A stretch of 64,000 nucleotides of DNA from Terripilifer ovatus (GTDB lineage: Bacteria > Pseudomonadota > Alphaproteobacteria > Rhizobiales > Beijerinckiaceae), in NCBI GenBank assembly GCA_029222685.1, contig JARHVB010000024.1, positions 1-64,000 of the forward strand. The letters run 5' to 3'. Positions within the stretch are counted from its first letter, which is position 1; every line of letters starts with the position of its first letter. Of this stretch, positions 35,018 through 44,889 are shown piece after piece. The notes under the pieces were generated by a model. The model did not search any database, was not told the origin of the DNA, and worked only from the letters and a program-made list of their open reading frames with translations. Made by a program: the position numbers and the translations under genes.

Positions 35018-36103
35018 ATGGCCGGAATGAGCAAGATGTTCACAGGAAAGCCGTGGCTCTGGATTGCCATCGCCGTCGCAGCAGGCGTCGGCGGTTGGTA
35101 TCTGACGCAGCAGCTGACCAAGAGCGAATTGCCGGCCGGAATTGCGAGCGGGAACGGTCGCATGGAGGCGGTCGCGATCGACATCGCGGCCCGTTCGTCG
35201 GGGAGGATCAGGGAAATCCTCGTTCAGGAAGGCGATGTCGTCACTTCCGGACAGATACTCGTTCACATGGATACGCTTCCGCTCCAGGCCCAGTTGCGGG
35301 AGGCACGCGCCCTTCTGCAGCGAAGCCAGATTGCCAAGCAGGCGGCGCAGAGCGGAGTTTCACAGCGCGAAGCCGAGCGCTCCGCGGCGCAGGCGGTTCT
35401 CGCACAGCGGGCGACCGAGCTCGACGCCGCGCAACGCCGGCTGGAGCGGTCGGAGCAGTTGGCGGAACGCAATGCCGTGTCGCTTCAGACGCTCGATGAC
35501 GACCGAGCCCGGAGGGAAGGAGCGACGGCCGCACGTGACGCCGCGCGTGCGCAAGTCGCTGCAGCCGAGGCGAGCATCGCTTCGGCGCGGGCTAAGATCG
35601 TCGATGCCGAAGCCAACATCGAAGCGGCCGAAGCCACGATCGAGCGTATTCAGGTCGACGTCAACGACAGTGCCCTTCGGTCTCCACGCGATGGACGGGT
35701 GCAATACCGCGTGGCGCAGCCGGGCGAAGTGATCGCCGCTGGCGGCCGGGTGCTCAACCTGATCGACCTCAACGACGTCTACATGACCTTCTTCCTGCCG
35801 ACCGCCCAGGCCGGCCGCCTCTCGCTCGGTGCGGAGGCTCGCATCGTGCTTGATACGGCGCCGGACGTGGCGATACCCGCGACGGTGTCCTTCCTGTCCG
35901 ACATCGCGCAGTTCACGCCGAAGACGGTCGAGACAGCGGAACAACGGCAAGGCCTGATGTTCCGTGTCCGCGTGCGGATCGCACGCGACTTGCTCAAGAA
36001 ATATTCCGAGTACGTCAAGCCGGGCTTGCCGGGAGTGGCGTATGTGAAGCTCAATCCGGCGGCGCAATGGCCGGAGACCCTTCCGCAAAGAGTGTTGGAA
36101 TGA
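35018..36103 (+). CDS. HlyD-family membrane-fusion protein, 361 aa
   Basis: The periplasmic adaptor of an ABC exporter. A single N-terminal membrane helix (residues 12-30) is followed by a split biotinyl-lipoyl domain ([29 protein letters not shown] and [23 protein letters not shown]) around a long coiled coil (residues 90-215, Ala/Arg/Glu-rich), then a beta-barrel. The layout matches YhiI/YbhG-type adaptors that accompany RbbA-like ABC proteins. AGGAAGAA precedes the ATG at 35018. It overlaps the ABC gene by ATGA. Confidence 0.9.
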   Translation: MAGMSKMFTGKPWLWIAIAVAAGVGGWYLTQQLTKSELPAGIASGNGRMEAVAIDIAARSSGRIREILVQEGDVVTSGQILVHMDTLPLQAQLREARALLQRSQIAKQAAQSGVSQREAERSAAQAVLAQRATELDAAQRRLERSEQLAERNAVSLQTLDDDRARREGATAARDAARAQVAAAEASIASARAKIVDAEANIEAAEATIERIQVDVNDSALRSPRDGRVQYRVAQPGEVIAAGGRVLNLIDLNDVYMTFFLPTAQAGRLSLGAEARIVLDTAPDVAIPATVSFLSDIAQFTPKTVETAEQRQGLMFRVRVRIARDLLKKYSEYVKPGLPGVAYVKLNPAAQWPETLPQRVLE

Positions 36104-38874
36104 TCTCGCATGAGCAGGAACAGCGCACGTTAGAGCCGGCTGTGCTTGCTGCTCGGCTGCGAGGAGTCAGCCATGTCTTCAAAAAGAAGCGCGCGCTCGA
36201 CGATATCACGCTCGACTTTCCGACCGGGCGCATGCTTGGCCTGATTGGGCCTGACGGCGTCGGCAAATCGACATTGCTGTCGCTGATCGCCGGCGCCCGC
36301 AAGGTGCAGCAGGGTTATGTCGAGGCGCTCGGCGCGAATATGTCCAGCGCGCGCGAGCGCAACGGGGTTGGTCCTCGCATCGCCTATATGCCGCAGGGAC
36401 TCGGCAAGAACCTTTATCCGACGCTTTCAGTGTTCGAGAACATTGACTTCTTCGGGCGACTGTTCGGGCACGCCAAGGCGGAGCGCGAGCGGCGCATCCA
36501 TGACCTGCTCGTCAGCACCGGCCTCGGTCCGTTTCGGGACAGAGCCGTCGGCAAGCTCTCCGGCGGCATGAAGCAGAAGCTGGGCCTCTGCTGCGCGCTG
36601 ATCCACGATCCCGACCTTCTGATCCTCGACGAGCCGACCACCGGCGTCGATCCGCTGGCGCGTCGCCAGTTCTGGGATCTGATCGCCGGCATCAGGGCCG
36701 AGCGGCTGGAAATGAGCGTGATCGTCGCGACGGCTTATATGGCGGAGGCGGCCGGGTTCGACTGGCTGGTGGCCATGGATGCCGGGCGCGTGCTCGCCGC
36801 CGGCAGCCCCGCCGAGCTTCAGGCCCAGACCCGGACGTCGTCGCTGGACGCCGCCTTCATCGCGTTGATGCCGGACGAGAGGCGTAAGCAGCATCGCGCG
36901 GTGGTGATTCCGCCGCGGCCAGAGGACAACGGCAAGGAGCCGGCGATTGAGGCCGAGGGTCTCACCGCCCGGTTCGGAGACTTCACCGCTGTCGACCATG
37001 TCAGTTTTCGCATTCCGCGCGGGGAGATTTTCGGGTTTCTCGGCTCGAACGGTTGCGGCAAGACTACCACCATGAAGATGCTGGCCGGCCTGCTGCCCGC
37101 GAGCGGCGGCACGGCCCGGTTGTTCGGTCGTGAACTCGATCCGCAAGATCTCGGGACGCGCCGGCGCGTCGGCTACATGTCGCAGTTCTTCTCGCTCTAT
37201 TCCGAACTCACCGTGCGGCAAAATCTGGAACTGCACGCCCAGCTATTCGAATTGCCTGCTGCCGACATCCCGTCCCGCGTCGACGCGATGGCGACGCGTT
37301 TCGACTTAACCGAGATCATGGACGGCCTGCCGGATGCCTTGCCGCTCGGCGTCACGCAGCGGCTCTCGCTGGCCGTGGCGACGATCCATGCCCCGGAAAT
37401 ATTGATCCTCGACGAGCCGACCTCGGGCGTCGATCCGGTCGCGCGCGATGCGCTGTGGCAGAGCTTCGTCGATCTGTCGCGCCAGGACGGCGTCACCATC
37501 TTCATCTCCACACATTTCATGAACGAGGCGGAACGCTGCGATCGCATCTCCCTGATGCATGCGGGCAAGGTGCTCGTCAGCGATACGCCTGCCGCGATCG
37601 TGGAAGCGCGTGGCGCGGCAAATCTCGAAGAAGCCGTCATCGGCCACTTGCAGGAAGCGGGCGGCGGCCAGGCTGTCACCGCACCGGCGACGTCCGACGC
37701 TGCTCGGTCGCATGCCGGCGCGAATCCCAATGCGAGCACGCGGCGTTTCTTCGACGTCCGGCGCATGATGAGCTACGCCCGACGCGAGACTCTTGAACTG
37801 CGTCGTGATCCGATCCGCGCCTCCTTCGCCTTCATCGGCAGCCTTCTTCTGCTTTTCGTGATCGGGTACGGGTTCAGCATGGACGTCGAGAACCTGCCTT
37901 ATGCGGTTCTTGACCACGATCAGACCACGATCAGCCGGAGCTATGATCTCGATATCGCGGGCTCGCGCTATTTCACGGAACGTCCGCCCATCGCCGATTA
38001 CGCGGACCTGGATCGCCGCATGCGCAGCGGCGAGCTCAGCCTTGCCATCGAGATTCCGCCGGGCTTTGCGCGCGACGCGGAGCGTGGCCGTCCGGTGCAG
38101 ATCGGCGCGTGGATCGACGGCGCCATGCCGTCGCGCGCCGAGACCGCGCGCGCCTATGTCGAAGGCGTCCATGCCAACTGGATGGCGCAGGCGATGCGCG
38201 AGAAGCTCGGTCCCCGGGCGCTGGCGGGCGACTTCCAGCTTGAAACCCGCTTCCGCTACAATCCGAACGTGGAGAGCCGCAAGGCCATTGTGCCGGCGGT
38301 CATCGCCATGCTTCTCCTGCTCATTCCCGCGATGCTCGCGACGCTCAGCATCGTCCGGGAGAAAGACCTCGGCTCGATCGTCAATTTCTACGTCACGCCC
38401 GTCTCCCGGCTGGAATTTCTGCTCGGCAAGCAATTGCCCTATGTCGGCCTGGCGATGATGAATCTCGTCACGCTGACGGCGTTCGGCATCTTCGTGCAAG
38501 GCGTTCCCTTCACCGGAAACCTTGCCGCCTTCATCGCCGGCGGGCTGTTCTATGTCATCGCGACGACCGCGCTCGGACTGTTCATCTCGAGTTTTATGAA
38601 CAGCCAGATCGCGGCGATCTTCCTCACCACGCTCGCGACCATGCTGCTGGCGGTCAAGTATTCCGGCATGATCGATCCGGTCGCCTCCATGGAAGGTTCG
38701 GCCGTCCTCATCGGCGCGGTCAACCCGGCGACCCACTTCGTCACCATCGCGCGCGGCGCCTTCTCCAAGGCGCTGGGGTTTGCCGAACTCCGGTCATCCC
38801 TGGTGCCGCTTTTGGCCGCGGGTCCGGTCCTGATCGGCCTGAGCGTGCTTTTTCTCAAGAAGCAGGCGCGCTGA
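36100..38874 (+). CDS. RbbA/YhiH-like double-ABC ATPase fused to ABC-2 permease, 924 aa
   Basis: Residues 10-250 are ABC domain 1: Walker [10 protein letters not shown] (about 50), signature [11 protein letters not shown], Walker [14 protein letters not shown]. Residues 285-520 are ABC domain 2: Walker [10 protein letters not shown] (about 315), Walker [14 protein letters not shown], but with a degenerate signature ([11 protein letters not shown] in place of LSGG). Residues 565-924 are an ABC-2 permease with one N-terminal and five C-terminal membrane helices. This is the fusion seen in E. coli RbbA. With HlyD before and a second permease after, it forms a complete exporter of unknown substrate. 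The start 36100 is preferred to an ATG at 36067. Confidence 0.9.
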   Translation: MISHEQEQRTLEPAVLAARLRGVSHVFKKKRALDDITLDFPTGRMLGLIGPDGVGKSTLLSLIAGARKVQQGYVEALGANMSSARERNGVGPRIAYMPQGLGKNLYPTLSVFENIDFFGRLFGHAKAERERRIHDLLVSTGLGPFRDRAVGKLSGGMKQKLGLCCALIHDPDLLILDEPTTGVDPLARRQFWDLIAGIRAERLEMSVIVATAYMAEAAGFDWLVAMDAGRVLAAGSPAELQAQTRTSSLDAAFIALMPDERRKQHRAVVIPPRPEDNGKEPAIEAEGLTARFGDFTAVDHVSFRIPRGEIFGFLGSNGCGKTTTMKMLAGLLPASGGTARLFGRELDPQDLGTRRRVGYMSQFFSLYSELTVRQNLELHAQLFELPAADIPSRVDAMATRFDLTEIMDGLPDALPLGVTQRLSLAVATIHAPEILILDEPTSGVDPVARDALWQSFVDLSRQDGVTIFISTHFMNEAERCDRISLMHAGKVLVSDTPAAIVEARGAANLEEAVIGHLQEAGGGQAVTAPATSDAARSHAGANPNASTRRFFDVRRMMSYARRETLELRRDPIRASFAFIGSLLLLFVIGYGFSMDVENLPYAVLDHDQTTISRSYDLDIAGSRYFTERPPIADYADLDRRMRSGELSLAIEIPPGFARDAERGRPVQIGAWIDGAMPSRAETARAYVEGVHANWMAQAMREKLGPRALAGDFQLETRFRYNPNVESRKAIVPAVIAMLLLLIPAMLATLSIVREKDLGSIVNFYVTPVSRLEFLLGKQLPYVGLAMMNLVTLTAFGIFVQGVPFTGNLAAFIAGGLFYVIATTALGLFISSFMNSQIAAIFLTTLATMLLAVKYSGMIDPVASMEGSAVLIGAVNPATHFVTIARGAFSKALGFAELRSSLVPLLAAGPVLIGLSVLFLKKQAR

Positions 38875-38877
38875 GCC

Positions 38878-40002
38878 ATGCGTGCCTCGAACATCTGGCG
38901 GCTGGGCGTCAAGGAGTTATGGAGCCTCGTTCGCAATCCCGCTCTGCTGGCACTGATTGCCTACGCCTTCTCCTTGCAGATCTACGTCGCGGCGACGGCG
39001 GTTCCGCTCTATCTCAACAACGCGCCGATCTCGATCGTCGACGAGGACGTCTCGTCGCTGTCGGCGCGGATCGCGTCGGCCTTTTATCGTCCCTATTTCA
39101 GCGCCCCCAAGGTCATTTCGCTCCCCGAAATGAACCAGCGCATGGATGCAGGCATCGACACTTTCGCGCTCGTGATCCCGCCCAATTTCGAACGCGACGT
39201 TTTGGCCGGCAGCGAGCCGGCGATCCAGTTCAACGTCGACGCGACCCGCATGACTCAGGCGTTCACCGGCGCCGGCTATGTGCGGGCGATCGTTTCGGCC
39301 GAGGTCACCGAATTCGCACGGCACTATCGTGCGGCAGAAGCGGCGCCGGTCGATTTGGTGTTGCGCGCGCGTTTCAACCCCGAGCTCAATGCCGGCTGGT
39401 TCAGCGCGATGATGGAAGTCATCAACAACGTCTCGCTCCTGTCGGTCATTCTGGCCGGCGCGGCGCTCATTCGCGAGCGTGAGCGCGGCACGATCGAGCA
39501 TCTCCTGGTCATGCCGGTGACGCCGATCGAGATCATGCTGGCAAAGATCTGGCCGGTGGCGCTCGCGGTGTTCTTGGCAGCTCTGTTCGCGCTCACCGTC
39601 GTGGTACAGACTTGGCTTGCGATTCCGGTTGCCGGCTCGCTGTGGCTGCTCATGCTGGGCCTGGTCTTCCAGCTATTTGCGACCGCGTCGCTGGGCATCC
39701 TCCTTGCGACGATCGCGGGATCCATGCCCCAGTTTGGCCTGCTGCTGCTGATGGTGCTGTTTCCGCTGCAGGTCCTCGCCGGCGGATTGACGCCCGCGGA
39801 GAGCATGCCAAGTGCTGTCCGCGCGGTCATGATGGCCGCGCCCGACACGCATTTCGTGTCCCTGTCGCAGTCGATCCTGTTCCGGGGCGCGGGACTCGGT
39901 GCGGTCTGGCCTCAATTGCTAAACCTATTCGCGATCGGCCTTGCCTTCTTCCTGCTGTCGCTGTGGCGGTTCCGGAAGTCCTTGCGATCCCGTGGACGAT
40001 AA
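38878..40002 (+). CDS. ABC-2 type permease (YhhJ-like), 374 aa
   Basis: The second membrane half of the exporter. It has a membrane helix near the N-terminus (ALLALIAYAFSLQIYVAATAV), a large periplasmic domain (residues 45-175), and five C-terminal helices, including SLLSVILAGAALIRERERGTIEHLLVMPVTPIEIMLAK, the conserved ABC-2 cytoplasmic loop. The gap to the fused ATPase is three bases. The order adaptor, ATPase-permease, permease is that of yhiI-rbbA-yhhJ. Confidence 0.9.
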   Translation: MRASNIWRLGVKELWSLVRNPALLALIAYAFSLQIYVAATAVPLYLNNAPISIVDEDVSSLSARIASAFYRPYFSAPKVISLPEMNQRMDAGIDTFALVIPPNFERDVLAGSEPAIQFNVDATRMTQAFTGAGYVRAIVSAEVTEFARHYRAAEAAPVDLVLRARFNPELNAGWFSAMMEVINNVSLLSVILAGAALIRERERGTIEHLLVMPVTPIEIMLAKIWPVALAVFLAALFALTVVVQTWLAIPVAGSLWLLMLGLVFQLFATASLGILLATIAGSMPQFGLLLLMVLFPLQVLAGGLTPAESMPSAVRAVMMAAPDTHFVSLSQSILFRGAGLGAVWPQLLNLFAIGLAFFLLSLWRFRKSLRSRGR

Positions 40003-40072
40003 AAAAGCAGAGCAAACACCATCCAAGGCCCAGCCGACGCACGAACGCAAAAAGCGGCGGATCGCCTTTGCG

Positions 40073-40567
40073 CTACGCCTTGGCGGCCCCAGAGCCCCGC
40101 GAACGCAGCAAGTCCCGTAGCTTCGGAAATTCGGTGCGCACGTGCTCGTCCAGCGCATCCGCGAATTCGGGCGTGAACCAAAAGCGCAAGACCGCATCGA
40201 ATATGCGGCCCGGACCGCGAAATCCGGCCTCGACCACGTGAGAGATCGCCACGCCGTCCGCTTCGTCTTCGAGGCCCAGGATGAGTCTTCCGGGGAGCCG
40301 CACGCCCCTGACGAACTGCCAGGTGATCTCCTTGCCTGGAATCGAGGCGGTCACAACCGCATGGAATTTCAGGCGGAAACGACCGACATATTCATCCATG
40401 TAAATCAGGTTGCCGACATCGCCTGCGACCTTGCGCACAGTGTGAAATCGCAAGTGAACCCCGGGCCACCAGGCTTGATAGCTGGCGTCGTCGCAGTTCA
40501 GCATGAAGTCGGTCACTTCACGGCTGTTCAAGCCGGGCACTTGTATGTCGGTTTGCAGGCGTATCAT
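40073..40567 (-). CDS. SRPBCC-family protein (CoxG/START-like), 164 aa
   Basis: A helix-grip fold protein that would bind a hydrophobic ligand. The N-terminal strand TDIQVPGLNSREVTDFMLN, the Trp-rich YQAWWPGVHLRFHTV, and the long C-terminal helix (FTPEFADALDEHVRTEFPKLRDLL) give the typical SRPBCC shape. It runs opposite to the exporter and is 34 bases downstream of the usp gene on the same strand, so usp and this gene probably share a transcript. The ligand is unknown. The start at 40567 is chosen as the first residue of the conserved fold. Confidence 0.78.
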   Translation of the reverse strand: MIRLQTDIQVPGLNSREVTDFMLNCDDASYQAWWPGVHLRFHTVRKVAGDVGNLIYMDEYVGRFRLKFHAVVTASIPGKEITWQFVRGVRLPGRLILGLEDEADGVAISHVVEAGFRGPGRIFDAVLRFWFTPEFADALDEHVRTEFPKLRDLLRSRGSGAAKA

Positions 40568-40601
40568 CGCGCAGCCCTGAGAAAGCCGTTCGTGCTCGCA
40601 A

Positions 40602-41453
40602 TCAATGCGACAGAAAGATCGGAAGCGGCGGCCGCGCGAGCATGCTTTTTGTTGCCCCGCCGAGGATGAAATCTCGAATGCGAGAGTGTCCGTATGCTCC
40701 CATAACGAGAAGGTCGGCCTCGCGTGAGGCAACATACGAATCGAGTGTGTCGCCGATGCTTCGACCGGCGGCATTGGTCGTATCCAATGTGACCTCGACA
40801 CCATGAATCGCCAGATGCTTTGCGAGTTCTGCGCCAGAACGCCTGGTATTGATTGCCTTGTCGCCGGTGACCGTCACGACGTACACCCGTTTGGCCATTG
40901 CCAGTATCGGAATTGCGTCGGCAATCGCCCTCGCTGCAGGTCGGCTGAAATCCCAAGCCACCACCGCAGTGTTCAATGTGAGCGCACCGCGATGACTGGC
41001 TGGTTTCGGGGTGATAAGTGTAGGGCGTCCCGATCCGAATACGATCTGTTCAACGTACCAATCGCCGACATCGACATAATCACCCTCTCCTACGGGGACG
41101 ATCGTCAAATCGCGAAGGCGTGCGTGTTCGACCAATACGTCCGCAACTTCTGAGATCAGGCAAGTCTCCGATCGCCGCTCGTGAAATACCTCCCGCTTCT
41201 CAGCGGCCTGCTGGAATGTGGTTAAGAGCGCTAGCGCATTCGTCGAACTCTTCCTGCTCTCAGCGGCGGCCAATGCGGGAACATTCAATAGGTTACCGAC
41301 AACGCTTCCTGGAATTCGAAATTCAACTTCGCAGGCAACGGCCGAAATCTTGGCGCCGATGGCTGCGGCGAAGTCGACGCCTTGGGCAAGCTCCGCGACC
41401 GGCGTTGGATCCGGGTAGGTCGTCAGGACCATCAGCAAGTCTTTGAAGGCCAT
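40602..41453 (-). CDS. Universal stress protein, 283 aa
   Basis: A tandem Usp protein. The N-terminal half begins KDLLMVLTTYPDP and the C-terminal half carries TAVVAWDFSRPAARAIADAIPIL and, near the end, READLLVMGAYGHSRIRDFILGGATKSML, the G-x2-G-x9-G nucleotide-binding motif. GGAGAAC precedes the ATG. An FNR/FixK-like box 62 bases upstream suggests induction when oxygen is low. Two usp genes in one window point to a stress-survival island. Confidence 0.9.
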   Translation of the reverse strand: MAFKDLLMVLTTYPDPTPVAELAQGVDFAAAIGAKISAVACEVEFRIPGSVVGNLLNVPALAAAESRKSSTNALALLTTFQQAAEKREVFHERRSETCLISEVADVLVEHARLRDLTIVPVGEGDYVDVGDWYVEQIVFGSGRPTLITPKPASHRGALTLNTAVVAWDFSRPAARAIADAIPILAMAKRVYVVTVTGDKAINTRRSGAELAKHLAIHGVEVTLDTTNAAGRSIGDTLDSYVASREADLLVMGAYGHSRIRDFILGGATKSMLARPPLPIFLSH

Positions 41454-41848
41454 CTGTTCTCCGTTTTCTCCGCGTTGGCTCAGCCAATTGTTATCGCATC
41501 TTGCGCTTGCAGGGGTTGATCTCGCTCAACAATCTGGCCGAGAGAACAAACATTAATCTAGCTATTCATTGCACCAAGGATCGCCCGATCCGACCGATTG
41601 CCGGTCCGCTCAACCGGAAGAGGAGCGGCGAACATTGCGGTGATCTTGGCATGCGCTGCGGGCGTCAGAACGAAAAGCGTTTCTACCATTGAGGCTATAC
41701 GAAGATTGGACTATCGCGGCATTTATGCAATCGTGAGAACAGTCCGGTCAGCCCCGTCTCCATCTCGGAGAAATGATGAGGAAGCGGCCAGCACAGGCTG
41801 GCAGCGCTCTCCCATCGTCGTCAGTGGCTTGAGGCAAAGAGGTGTGAG
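41454..41848. promoter_or_regulatory. 395-bp divergent region, usp / P-type ATPase
   Basis: No gene supported. Contains the box at 41516-41529. No metal-responsive operator (MerR-type spaced dyad) could be recognised upstream of the ATPase. Confidence 0.4.
41516..41529. promoter_or_regulatory. FNR/FixK-like box
   Basis: TTGATCTCGCTCAA, 62 bases before the usp start on the minus strand. It is the same 14-mer as at 30368-30381 in opposite orientation. One half-site is perfect, the other has one mismatch to the consensus. Confidence 0.55.
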
Positions 41849-44401
41849 ATGACCGAAAAACTTCGTCTGGATATTCCGATCCTGCTGCCTGACGTGCCGG
41901 ACGCCGACGATGCCTGCGTCGCGCGGCTCACCTCGGAGATCGGCGGGCGCGCGGGCGTCGAGGAGGTGCACGTGCGGGGCACCGGCCCGGGCGAGCCGGC
42001 CCAGCTTTGCGTGCACTACGACCCGGAGATCATACCACTACCGCGGATCCGCGAGCTCGCGGCGAGCGCCGGTGCCACGATCAGCGAACGGTTCGGCCAT
42101 CTGCTGTGGCAGGTCGAAGGGATCGCCCACCAGCGCCGGGCACGCACGGTTGCCGATGGTCTGCGTACAGTGCCGGGCGTACTGGAGGCGCAAGCGAGCG
42201 CCGGCGGGGTGGTGCGTGTTGAATTTGACCGGAGCCAGGGGTCTGAGAAGGCCGTCCGCGATGCGCTCGCCAAAATGGGTGTCACGGTGCGTGAGCAGGT
42301 CGTCGCCCGGGCGCCTGCGCCGGAGCCGCGGCGTTCCGGGAAGGACGAGGCGGCTGACGAGCATGGGGGCCATAATCATGCCGGTCCCGATCATGCCGGC
42401 CACGATCACGGCGAAGACAAGGGCGGCAGGGGCGAAAAAGATCACGATCATGCGCATGGGGGCCTTCTCGGGCCCAACACCGAACTGATCTTCTCGCTCA
42501 CCTGTGGCGCTCTACTTGGCGTTGGCGTCGCGATCGAGAAGCTCCTGCCAACGGCTCCCTCCTGGCTGCCGACCGCCTGCTATATCGCCGCCTATTTCTT
42601 CGGCGGGTTCTATACGCTGCGCGAAGCGATCGACAATCTGCGCCTCAGGAAGTTCGAGATCGACACGCTGATGCTGGTCGCGGCGGCGGGCGCCGCGGCG
42701 CTTGGCGCCTTTGCGGAAGGCGCGTTGCTGTTGTTCTTGTTCAGCCTCGGCCACGCGCTCGAGCACTATGCGATGGGGCGGGCCAAGCAGGCGATTGAAG
42801 CGCTCGCCGAATTGGCTCCTCGGACGGCCACGGTGCGCCGCGACGGCGAGACGCGCGAGGTCCCCGTAGAGGACCTCGTGGTCGGTGACGTGGTTGTCGT
42901 GCGTCCAAATGAGCGGCTGCCCGCCGATGGATTTTTGGTCAAGGGCGAGTCGAGCGTCAACCAGGCGCCGGTGACCGGCGAGAGCATCCCGGTCGATAAG
43001 CGGCCGGTCGAGGACGTTACGAGGGCGCGTGCCAAGCCCAACGCCGTGGAGGCGTCGTCGCGCGTGTTTGCCGGGACCATTAACGGCGCGGGTGCGATCG
43101 AGATCGAGGTGACGCGTCTTTCGACGGAAACCGCGCTCGCCAAGGTCGTGCAGATGGTGAGCGAGGCCGAGACTCAGAAATCACCGACCCAGCGTTTCAC
43201 CGATAAGTTCGAGCGCATTTTTGTGCCGGCGGTGCTGGCGCTCGCCGTCATTCTGCTGTTCGCCTGGATGGTGATCGATGAGCCGTTCAGCGCCAGCTTT
43301 TATCGCGCCATGGCGGTGCTGGTGGCGGCCAGTCCCTGCGCACTGGCGATCGCCACGCCGAGCGCAGTGCTGTCGGGCGTGGCGCGAGCGGCGCGGGGCG
43401 GCGTTCTCGTAAAAGGCGGTGCCCCACTGGAAAATCTCGGCTCGCTGAGCGCGATCGCGTTCGACAAGACCGGCACGCTGACGGAGGGCCGTCCGCGCAT
43501 CACCGACATCGTCCCGGCCGAGGGTGTTTCGGAAGACGAACTGCTTAGGGTCGCCGTGGCCGTCGAGCAACTCAGCGACCATCCGCTTGCGGAGGCGATC
43601 GCGCGCGACGGCCGTGAGCGGTTGGGTGGACGCGACGTCGCGGAGGCGCAGGATCTCAAGAGCCTCACCGGACGCGGGGTGACCGCAACGCTGGAGGGCA
43701 AACCGGTCTGGATCGGCAAGGCCGAGATGTTCGGCGCCGACGGCATCGCGCCGCTGGGCGAGGCCATGGTAGCCGCCATTGCGAAACTGCGCGACGGCGG
43801 CCGCACCACGATGGTCGTGCGCTACGGCGACAAGGAACTAGGTGCGATAGGCTTGATGGATACGCCACGCGCCGCCGCGCGCAAGGCGCTGGCCGAGCTG
43901 CACACGCTCGGCATCAAGCGGATGATCATGATCTCCGGCGACCACCAGAAGGTCGCCGACGCTATCGCCAAGGATGTCGGGCTCGACGAGGCCTGGGGCG
44001 ATCTGATGCCGGAGGACAAGGTTGAGGCGATCAAGAAGCTGAGCGCCGAGCAGAAGGTCGCCATGGTCGGCGACGGCGTGAATGACGCGCCGGCAATGGC
44101 GAGCGCCACGGTTGGCATCGCGATGGGCGCGGCCGGCTCCGACGTCGCTCTGGAGACCGCGGACGTCGCGCTGATGGCCGACGATCTCAGTCACCTGCCC
44201 TTTGCTGTGGGCCTCAGCCGCCATACCCGCGGGATCATCTTGCAGAACGTGTTCATCAGCCTCGGCGTAGTCGTGCTCCTGGTGCCCGCGACGATCCTGG
44301 GGCTCAGCATCGGTGCGGCAGTCGCGGTGCATGAGGGTTCGACGCTCGTGGTCGTCGTCAACGCGCTGCGGCTACTCGCGTATCGCGACAGGAGACAATA
44401 G
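41849..44401 (+). CDS. P1B-4-type heavy-metal ATPase with His-rich N-terminus, 850 aa
   Basis: Exports divalent metals using ATP. Class P1B-4 (Co/Zn/Fe group) is shown by SPC at residue 495 in place of CPC, and by HEGST at about 828 in the last helices. The core is complete: TGES, DKTGT with phosphorylated Asp539, the SDHPLAEA HP motif, and GDGVNDAPAMA. Unusually for P1B-4, residues 1-150 hold two ferredoxin-like HMA-type folds without CxxC, and residues 165-210 a His/Asp/Gly-rich linker (HGGHNHAG...HDHAHGG) likely to bind metal. The gene stands alone; a truncated relic of the same gene is at 25662. Confidence 0.93.
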   Translation: MTEKLRLDIPILLPDVPDADDACVARLTSEIGGRAGVEEVHVRGTGPGEPAQLCVHYDPEIIPLPRIRELAASAGATISERFGHLLWQVEGIAHQRRARTVADGLRTVPGVLEAQASAGGVVRVEFDRSQGSEKAVRDALAKMGVTVREQVVARAPAPEPRRSGKDEAADEHGGHNHAGPDHAGHDHGEDKGGRGEKDHDHAHGGLLGPNTELIFSLTCGALLGVGVAIEKLLPTAPSWLPTACYIAAYFFGGFYTLREAIDNLRLRKFEIDTLMLVAAAGAAALGAFAEGALLLFLFSLGHALEHYAMGRAKQAIEALAELAPRTATVRRDGETREVPVEDLVVGDVVVVRPNERLPADGFLVKGESSVNQAPVTGESIPVDKRPVEDVTRARAKPNAVEASSRVFAGTINGAGAIEIEVTRLSTETALAKVVQMVSEAETQKSPTQRFTDKFERIFVPAVLALAVILLFAWMVIDEPFSASFYRAMAVLVAASPCALAIATPSAVLSGVARAARGGVLVKGGAPLENLGSLSAIAFDKTGTLTEGRPRITDIVPAEGVSEDELLRVAVAVEQLSDHPLAEAIARDGRERLGGRDVAEAQDLKSLTGRGVTATLEGKPVWIGKAEMFGADGIAPLGEAMVAAIAKLRDGGRTTMVVRYGDKELGAIGLMDTPRAAARKALAELHTLGIKRMIMISGDHQKVADAIAKDVGLDEAWGDLMPEDKVEAIKKLSAEQKVAMVGDGVNDAPAMASATVGIAMGAAGSDVALETADVALMADDLSHLPFAVGLSRHTRGIILQNVFISLGVVVLLVPATILGLSIGAAVAVHEGSTLVVVVNALRLLAYRDRRQ

Positions 44402-44516
44402 CAGCTCGGCGTATTCCCCACCGGAGGAGCCGCCCGGGCAATATGGGCGGATACGGGAGTCGGCGAAAGATACGAAGGCTATTCCAGCCGTGATGGAACG
44501 ACTGAGCCTTGGATCT

Positions 44517-44553
44517 TGTCAGGACATCCCTTACAGTCAGGGATGTCCTGACA
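44517..44553. promoter_or_regulatory. Perfect 14-bp inverted repeat before the zinc-finger gene
   Basis: TGTCAGGACATCCC and its exact complement are separated by nine bases (TTACAGTCA). The repeat ends at the AGGAGGG ribosome-binding site and 12 bases before the GTG start. It could be an operator or an RNA hairpin that controls access to the ribosome-binding site. It is not followed by a T-tract, so it is unlikely to be a terminator. Confidence 0.7.
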
Positions 44554-44565
44554 GGAGGGCTCATC

Positions 44566-44889
44566 GTGCGGCGCAAGCTATGCTGTTCATTCTGCGGGAA
44601 ATCGGAACGCGAGGTCGCTAAGCTGGCCGCGGGGCCGGGCGGCGTCCATATTTGCGACGCTTGCGTCGAAGCGGGCCGACTTTTCATGTCCGGCACTGCT
44701 GCACTGCCGCGGGATTTTGATCCGGCGACGTGGCCGACTGATCGTTTCGTCGCGGCCCTTGGACCCCTCCACGCCACAGCAGAGGCGCATCGCGAGCATC
44801 TCGCGAAGATCGTCGACACGCTCCGCCATCGAGAGGTAAGCTCGGCAAAGATTGCAGAGCCCCTCGGCGTGTCCTGCCAAACTGCGTAG
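44566..44889 (+). CDS. ClpX-type C4 zinc-finger protein, 107 aa
   Basis: The N-terminus [29 protein letters not shown] is the ClpX zinc-binding domain (four cysteines). The remainder ([62 protein letters not shown]) looks like a helix-turn-helix-like tail. No AAA domain is present. GTG at 44566 has ACAGGAGGG. The gene stops at an amber codon just where a homologous relic at 55888 continues with RERFGGS; here the bases after the stop still read ERFGGQ, so the protein seems recently shortened by seven residues. A regulator is plausible. Confidence 0.8.
   Translation: MRRKLCCSFCGKSEREVAKLAAGPGGVHICDACVEAGRLFMSGTAALPRDFDPATWPTDRFVAALGPLHATAEAHREHLAKIVDTLRHREVSSAKIAEPLGVSCQTA

Noticed and set aside
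37306-38736. Minus-strand open frame of 476 codons inside the RbbA-like gene
   Set aside because: Antisense shadow without ribosome-binding site; the sense protein has complete ABC motifs.
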